A DNA stretch of 64,000 nt, taken from positions 47,883,577 through 47,947,576 of the forward strand of contig OY759274.1 of assembly GCA_963662155.1 (NCBI GenBank), in the 5' to 3' direction. Positions 59,066-64,000 of the stretch are shown one piece after another. Below the pieces are notes generated by a model. It did not search any database. It saw only the letters and a program-made list of their open reading frames with translations, and had not been told where the DNA came from. This stretch comes from Lamellibrachia columna. Lineage: Eukaryota; Annelida; Polychaeta; Sabellida; Siboglinidae. A program made the translations under genes and the position numbers. Position 1 is the first letter of the stretch, and every line of letters starts with the position of its first letter.

Positions 59066-59185
59066 TTGGTACTGTCAGCACTGCTGAAGTGCAAGTTGAA
59101 CGAGGACACTATCTGTACCGAGTTCGCTCCCTGTAAGTGCACACTAGCTCGGCACAGGAGCAAGTGTGAATTTTATTTAGAGCAT
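59066..59185 (+). pseudogene. Possible transposase C-terminal fragment
   Basis: A short plus-strand frame, LLKCKLNEDTICTEFAP followed by CKCTLARHRSKCEFYL, runs straight into the 35-bp array. Its spacing after the BED-like fragment suggests the far end of the same internally deleted element, but no diagnostic motif is present. Confidence 0.25.
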
Positions 59186-59186
59186 T

Positions 59187-59936
59187 TTGTTGTACAGCTG
59201 TATCTATGTGTTGTTTGTATTTTGTTGTACAGCTGTATCTATGTGTTGTTTGTATTTTGTTGTACAGCTGTATCTATGTGTTGTTTGTATTTTGTTGTAC
59301 AGCTGTATCTATGTGTTGTTTGTATTTTGTTGTACAGCTGTATCTATATGTTGTTTGTATTTTGTTGTACAGCTGTATCTATGTGTTGTTTGTATTTTGT
59401 TGTACAGCTGTATCTATGTGTTGTTTGTATTTTGTTGTACAGCTGTATCTATGTGTTGTTTGTATTTTGTTGTACAGCTGTATCTATGTGTTGTTTGTAT
59501 TTTGTTGTACAGCTGTATCTATGTGTTGTTTGTATTTTGTTGTACAGCTGTATCTATGTGTTGTTTGTATTTTGTTGTACAGCTGTATCTATGTGTTGTT
59601 TGTATTTTGTTGTACAGCTGTATCTATGTGTTGTTTGTATTTTGTTGTACAGCTGTATCTATATGTTGTTTGTATTTTGTTGTACAGCTGTGTCTATATG
59701 TTGTTTGTATTTTGTTGTACAGCTGTATCTATATGTTGTTTGTATTTTGTTGTACAGCTGTATCTATATGTTGTTTGTATTTTGTTGTACAGCTGTATCT
59801 ATGTGTTGTTTGTATTTTGTTGTACAGCTGTATCTATATGTTGTTTGTATTTTGTTGTACAGCTGTATCTATATGTTGTTTGTATTTTGTTGTACAGCTG
59901 TATCTGTTGTTTGTATTTTGTTGTACAGCTGTATCT
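59187..59936. repeat. Minisatellite, 35-bp unit, ~21 copies (left of LINE)
   Basis: The unit is TTGTTGTACAGCTGTATCTA plus TGTGTTGTTTGTATT. Variation is mostly TATG/TATA, with one 32-bp unit near the LINE junction. Long Cys/Leu/Tyr/Val frames are artefacts of the repeat, although one fuses in frame with the reverse transcriptase. Confidence 0.97.
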
Positions 59937-61466
59937 GACTATTTAGGTCCGTTAGTTGTAACTCCAGAATTGGTAGCTAAGAAAATAAAGGCAATGAAGG
60001 ATAACAAATCACCGGGAGTGGATGGGATTCCTCCAAAATTACTAATGGAAACAGTAGAACAAATCAGTATACCACTTGCAAGAGTATTCAACTTGTCATT
60101 AAAAGAGGGAGTTGTTCCGTTTGAATGGAAAGAAGCAAACATCATACCATTATTTAAAAAGGGTTCGAGAAATAAGTCAGATAATTACAGACCAGTGAGT
60201 TTAACGTCAGTGATTTGTAAATTATTAGAAAGGTTAATTAAAGACCATATGGTGGAATTCCTCGTTAAGCATAAATTATTAAATTCATCTCAACATGGAT
60301 TCCTTAAAGCGAGGTCATGCTTAACAAATATGTTATGTTTTTTGGAAGAAATCACTAAGTGGATAGACGTGGGATCGCCAGTAGATATTATCTACTTAGA
60401 TTTTCAGAAAGCTTTTGACAAAGTGCCACATCAAAGATTACTACTTAAATTAAAAGCCCATGGTATCGGGGATAGCATAACTGACTGGATAGAACAATGG
60501 CTGACTGACAGAAGACAACGAGTTGTAGTAGATGGAGAAGTTTCAAATTGGAAATCGGTTTTGAGTGGGGTACCTCAAGGATCAGTATTAGGACCTATAT
60601 TATTCTTAATTTATATCAATGACTTGGACGACAGTATAACAAGTAATGTACTGAAATTTGCGGATGACATAAAACTGTTTAGAAAGGTTAATACTGATGG
60701 TGATAAACAACATTTACAAAACGATCTAGACAGATTAGTGAAATGGTCTGAGAAATGGCAGATGTTGTTCAATTTTGGGAAATGTAAATGCCTACATACA
60801 GGACATAGGAACTTGAATGTAAACTATAAAATGGGAGATACTGTTCTGGGTACTATTGTAAAAGAAAAGGACTTAGGAGTTACAATAAGCGCTGATATGA
60901 AAGTTTCAGAGCAGTGTGGTATTGCAGCTTCAAAGGGTAATCAAATTCTTGGATTGATTAGAAGAAACATAACATACAAGGGAAAAAAGTTAATTATACC
61001 TCTTTATAAAGCAATAGTTAGACCTCATTTAGAATACTGTATACAAGCATGGAGACTATATCGTAAGAAGGATATAGATACGCTTGAACGCATACAAAGG
61101 AGAGCAACTAAAATGATTCCAGAACTGAGAGACCTTAGTTATGAAGAACGCCTGAAAGAATGTGGTTTAACAACTCTAGAGACAAGGAGGTTAAGAGGAG
61201 ATCAGATTGAAGTTTTTAAAATATTGAATGGGTATGAAAATATTGATAGAAATATGTTTTTCTCACTCAAGAAGGATAGCAGAACTAGAGGACATGAGGT
61301 AAAATTAGTAAAGGATCAATGTAGATTGGACATCAGGAAGCACTCGTTCTCACAGAGGACAATAAATGAATGGAACAAATTGTCTACAGATTGTGTAACT
61401 GCTAGCAGCATGAATATGTTTAAAAACAAGGTTGACACATATCTCAGGAGGGCGGGCTATAAGTAG
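59937..61466 (+). CDS. LINE ORF2 fragment: reverse transcriptase (endonuclease missing)
   Basis: This 509-codon frame without internal stops encodes the RNA-directed DNA polymerase that copies LINE RNA into a nicked chromosomal target. Counting from 59937, SPGVDG is at residues 25-30, the first catalytic Asp is in YLDFQKAFD (residues 153-161, Asp155), the VPQG block is at 212-215 and the catalytic FADD box is at 241-244. A thumb-like region and a C-terminal RTINEWNKL segment follow, and the stop is at 61464-61466. FADD in place of YADD and the VPQGSVLGPILFLIYINDL block fit the CR1/L2/jockey group. The usual N-terminal APE endonuclease is absent because the copy is truncated at its 5' end. There is no native start; the first Met is at residue 20, and the frame is open upstream only because it reads into the minisatellite. 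An intact frame implies a recent insertion, but this copy should not mobilise itself. Confidence 0.9.
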   Translation, partial: DYLGPLVVTPELVAKKIKAMKDNKSPGVDGIPPKLLMETVEQISIPLARVFNLSLKEGVVPFEWKEANIIPLFKKGSRNKSDNYRPVSLTSVICKLLERLIKDHMVEFLVKHKLLNSSQHGFLKARSCLTNMLCFLEEITKWIDVGSPVDIIYLDFQKAFDKVPHQRLLLKLKAHGIGDSITDWIEQWLTDRRQRVVVDGEVSNWKSVLSGVPQGSVLGPILFLIYINDLDDSITSNVLKFADDIKLFRKVNTDGDKQHLQNDLDRLVKWSEKWQMLFNFGKCKCLHTGHRNLNVNYKMGDTVLGTIVKEKDLGVTISADMKVSEQCGIAASKGNQILGLIRRNITYKGKKLIIPLYKAIVRPHLEYCIQAWRLYRKKDIDTLERIQRRATKMIPELRDLSYEERLKECGLTTLETRRLRGDQIEVFKILNGYENIDRNMFFSLKKDSRTRGHEVKLVKDQCRLDIRKHSFSQRTINEWNKLSTDCVTASSMNMFKNKVDTYLRRAGYK

Positions 61467-61553
61467 ATGAACATTGTTGGACTCTCGATAAGCCAATGGC
61501 TTCCTTGTCCACTTGCCATCTGGGCCTTTGGCTTGGATGGCAAATCTTGTTAA
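59937..61553 (+). mobile_element. 5'-truncated CR1/jockey-group LINE inserted in the 35-bp array
   Basis: The element runs from just after a GTATCT sequence of the left array to just before ATCTATATGTTG of the right array. ATCT is present at 59933-59936 and again at 61554-61557, consistent with a 4-bp target-site duplication within one repeat unit. It contains the reverse transcriptase gene and an ~87-bp 3' tail with no poly(A), which includes TCGATAAGCCAATGGCTTCC. The endonuclease and ORF1 regions expected upstream are missing. The same tail occurs at 36778-36851. Confidence 0.85.
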
Positions 61554-62200
61554 ATCTATATGTTGTTTGTATTTTGTTGTACAGATGTATCTATATGTTG
61601 TTTGTATTTTGTTGTACAGCTGTATCTATGTTGTTTGTATTTTGTTGTACAGCTGTATCTATATGTTGTTTGTATTTTGTTGTACAGCTGTATCTATGTT
61701 GTTTGTATTTTGTTGTACAGCTGTATCTATATGTTGTTTGTATTTTGTTGTACAGCTGTATCTATATGTTGTTTGTATTTTGTTGTACAGCTGTATCTAT
61801 ATGTTGTTTGTGTTTTGTTGTACAGCTGTGTCTATATGTTGTTTGTATTTTGTTGTACAGCTGTGTCTATGTGTTGTTTGTATTTTGTTGTACAGCTGTG
61901 TCTATGTGTTGTTTGTATTTTGTTGTACAGCTGTATCTATGTTGTTTGTATTTTGTTGTACAGCTGTGTCTATATGTTGTTTGTATTTTGTTGTACAGCT
62001 GTGTATATGTGTTGTTTGTATTTTGTTGTACAGCTGTGTCTGTGTTGTTTGTATTTTGTTGTACAGCTGTATCTATGTTGTTTGTATTTTGTTGTACAGC
62101 TGTATCTATATGTTGTTTGTATTTTGTTGTACAGCTGTATCTATATGTTGTTTGTATTTTGTTGTACAGCTGTATCTATATGTTGTTTGTATTTTGTGTA
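61554..62200. repeat. Minisatellite, 35-bp unit with 32-bp variants (right of LINE)
   Basis: Same family as 59187-59936, continuing the interrupted unit. It contains more shortened units (TATCTATGTTG) and TGTCTATATG variants than the left side, so the two halves have diverged since the LINE insertion. Confidence 0.96.
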
Positions 62201-62304
62201 TTTATACATTAGTGTATTTTTTATTTATGTCATTTGCACATTCCTGGCAGTTTTTACATTTATCAATCTCAGTCAGAATTGTGTATAGCTTTGTATATTT
62301 CTTG

Positions 62305-62613
62305 GCCTAGTGGTTAAGGTGTTGGACTCTAAATTCGAGGGTTGTGAGTTCAAGACCCACACTGGGCACGGTTCGTTTTCGAAGCTTAGGCAATTTCGTT
62401 TACCCTACTTTGCCTCAGTCTACTCAGCTGCAAATGAGTACAAACACTGTTTGGAAGGTACCTGCGATGGACTAGTGTCCCGTCTAGGAGAGTCAGGTAT
62501 AACTGCACTCTAAGTTGCTTCGCACTACAGAAACCAGGTTTAAGCACTGGCCATATAAGCCTTCATGGCTTCCTAAGGCGTAATGCCTGCGGGATGACTT
62601 TACCTACCTTACC
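62305..62613 (+). mobile_element. tRNA-derived SINE with 14-bp target-site duplication
   Basis: The element starts GCCTAGTGGTTAAGG, an A-box-like promoter sequence, followed by a B box GAGTTCAAGACCC at 62346-62358. A central block GAAGCTTAGGCAATTTCGTT begins at 62381 and is shared with the SINE at 63055-63262. The 3' part ends in TACCTACCTTACC. TTGTATATTTCTTG occurs immediately before (62291-62304) and after (62614-62627), a clean target-site duplication. The two boxes are the internal RNA polymerase III promoter expected to drive its transcription. The SINE is non-coding; a 67-codon frame through it (62310-62513) is an artefact. Confidence 0.85.
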
Positions 62614-62627
62614 TTGTATATTTCTTG

Positions 62628-63037
62628 CATGGTATTTTTATTTTATTTATCAGTATTGCCTTATTTAACGCTATTATTCTGTAATCTGTACTGTATTAAG
62701 TGACGTTTTGTCAACATGGTGTTTCATGCTGATCTGTGCTTGTTTTTTACATTGCTGCATGCATGTCTAGCCTGTAATTATTGTTGTATAATTTTTATAT
62801 ATTTTTATCATTTCAACATTTCAGTATAGAATGTGTGTGTTTGCGTAATTGAAATGTGGAGCTATTTTCACTGCTATATGTTTTTTATCCATTATCTTAA
62901 TTTGTATGCTCCTTTCGTTATGCTCAGTATTTTTTACCTGCATTTTACCCTGTTGTATAATTGTTATTTAATACCTATATGTACCTTATTTAAATTGTAT
63001 ATAATTACCATTTCTTGTTTGTATTAAAATAATGTGT
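62628..63037. other. AT-rich unique sequence
   Basis: No supported gene; T-rich frames are compositional. Confidence 0.55.
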
Positions 63038-63054
63038 TTAACCATTATGGTTAA
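63038..63054. other. 17-bp palindrome TTAACCATtATGGTTAA
   Basis: Perfect 8-bp arms around a single base, lying at the 3' end of the minus-strand SINE; it may be part of that element's tail. Confidence 0.7.
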
Positions 63055-63262
63055 TAGTCTCAAGTCTCAAGTAGTTATACTCCAAACAGCCCAATATTGA
63101 GCTAACGCAGGAGTTTGGACCAACGGCTTTTAGTGTCTCTTCCGAAAGACACGGGCAAAGTGGGGTGAACGAAATTGCCCAAGCTTCGAAACGGCGGAGG
63201 TGGAATCGAACCACCGTCCTCTCGATCGACAGGCGGGTGCTCTAACCATTAGACCACCGCTC
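63055..63262 (-). mobile_element. tRNA-derived SINE (Asp-tRNA-like head), minus strand
   Basis: Read on the minus strand, the head is GGAGCGGTGGTCTAATGGTT, an A-box-like start, with a B box GGTTCGATTCC about 35 bp later. The loop CCCGCCTGTCGA recalls an Asp tRNA anticodon (GTC). The expected anticodon and acceptor stems do not pair fully, so it is a SINE head rather than a functional tRNA. A central block (63147-63187), starting GAAGCTTGGGCAATTTCGTT, matches about 35 of 41 positions of the block in the SINE at 62305. A short CTTGAGACTTGAGA repeat marks the 3' end. Confidence 0.75.
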
Positions 63263-63421
63263 CCCACCCCGCGTGTGTTTGTTGTGCTGTGTCCCGAGTG
63301 TGTCTGCTGGTTGTCGACCGACGACGCGACGTTGCAACCCCGAATTTTTTGTCGTACACACTAATCTACCCCTTTCGGGCCTTCCAAACTTGGCAAGTCT
63401 GTTTCTCACCACAAGTGAGCA
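63263..63421. other. CpG-rich unique sequence
   Basis: Contains CGACCGACGACGCGACGTTG near 63318. A 66-codon minus-strand frame through it and the SINE head is not supported as a gene. Confidence 0.45.
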
Positions 63422-63985
63422 CGGTATACTTGCTGACAACATTCACTAGATGTTTGGCTTATCCAGGGAAGTATACTTGCTGACAACATTCACTAGATGT
63501 TTGGCTTATCCAGGGAAGTATACTTGCTGACAACATTCACTAGATGTTTGGCTTATCCAGGGAAGTATACTTGCTGACATTCACAAGATGTTTGGCTTAT
63601 CCAGGGAAGTATACTTGCTGACAACATTCACTAGATGTTTGGCTTATCCAGGGAAGTATACTTGCTGACATTCACAAGATGTTTGGCTTATCCAGGGAAG
63701 TATACTTGCTGACAACATTCACTAGATGTTTGGCTTATCCAGGGAAGTATACTTGCTGACAACATTCACTAGATGTTTGGCTTATCCAGGGAAGTATACT
63801 TGCTGACAACATTCACTGGATGTTTGGCTTATCCAGGGAAGTATACTTGCTGACAACATTCACTAGATGTTTGGCTTATCCAGGGAAGTATACTTGCTGA
63901 CAACATTCACTGGATGTTTGGCTTATCCAGGGAAGTATACTTGCTGACAACATTCACTGGATGTTTGGCTTATCCAGGGAAGGAG
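63422..63985. repeat. Minisatellite, 47-bp unit with 44-bp variants, ~12 copies
   Basis: The unit is GTATACTTGCTGACAACATT, then CACTAGATGTTTGGCTTATC and CAGGGAA. Two shortened units lack the AAC after TGAC and carry ACAAG in place of ACTAG. They lie 97 bp apart and probably share one origin. The array runs almost to the window edge. Confidence 0.96.
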
Positions 63986-64000
63986 CAAACAACCAAAGGA

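Noticed and set aside
59066..62310. Cys/Leu/Tyr/Val-rich frames that look like membrane proteins
   Set aside because: The 35-bp repeat is translated in all three frames; hydrophobicity reflects the T-rich unit. Only the part from 59937 to 61466 is a real gene fragment.
63190..63262. Functional tRNA-Asp gene on the minus strand
   Set aside because: A and B boxes are present but the anticodon and acceptor stems do not pair fully and the sequence continues into a SINE central domain.
961..63985. CRISPR-like regular repeats
   Set aside because: Arrays are head-to-tail repeats without unique spacers and the window is clearly metazoan.

Overview
The window reads as intronic and intergenic DNA of an animal, probably a marine invertebrate. 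The evidence is canonical GT-AG splice junctions, a CR1/jockey-type LINE, tRNA-headed SINEs with a shared central domain, an LTR-like segment, a TIR DNA element and transposase-like remnants. Nothing prokaryotic is present: no operons, rRNA, ordinary tRNA genes or CRISPR. I cannot name the species.

The only host coding sequence I can support is on the minus strand. One exon runs off the left edge (1-705) and a 150-bp exon lies at 31514-31663. Both have good splice sites and their phases fit: the upstream exon ends with two bases of a codon and the downstream exon supplies the third. If they are joined directly, they are separated by a 30.8-kb intron. A 54-bp candidate cassette exon inside that intron (20124-20177) keeps the same phase. 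The predicted protein region is rich in Ser, Pro, Gln and His and looks disordered; I do not recognise the gene.

The dominant feature is tandem repetition. By my boundaries about 60% of the window is some 45 mostly unrelated minisatellites with units of 11-118 bp (often 16, 18, 30-39, 50-54, 61-62 or 72 bp), packed almost end to end. Large arrays include 6486-8925 (16 bp), 12200-14935 (53 bp), 22464-25128 (72 bp, open on the minus strand for 888 codons), 33312-34712 (11/33 bp) and 54397-57000 (50 bp). Several show higher-order periods from block duplication. Nearly all long open frames in the window are by-products of these arrays.

Mobile elements lie in or beside the arrays. A 5'-truncated LINE with an intact reverse transcriptase (59937-61553) split a 35-bp array and is flanked by a 4-bp duplication. 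An ~810-bp TIR element (39921-40730) split a 30-bp array. A probable solo LTR (38533-38999) separates two arrays. The right end holds transposase-like fragments (58114-59185) and two SINEs (62305-62613 plus strand; about 63055-63262 minus strand). A second copy of the LINE 3' tail at about 36778-36851 abuts another minisatellite.

Taken together, the window shows a host intron and its flank swollen by minisatellite expansion and transposon insertion. I found no evidence of a gene cluster or defence system.
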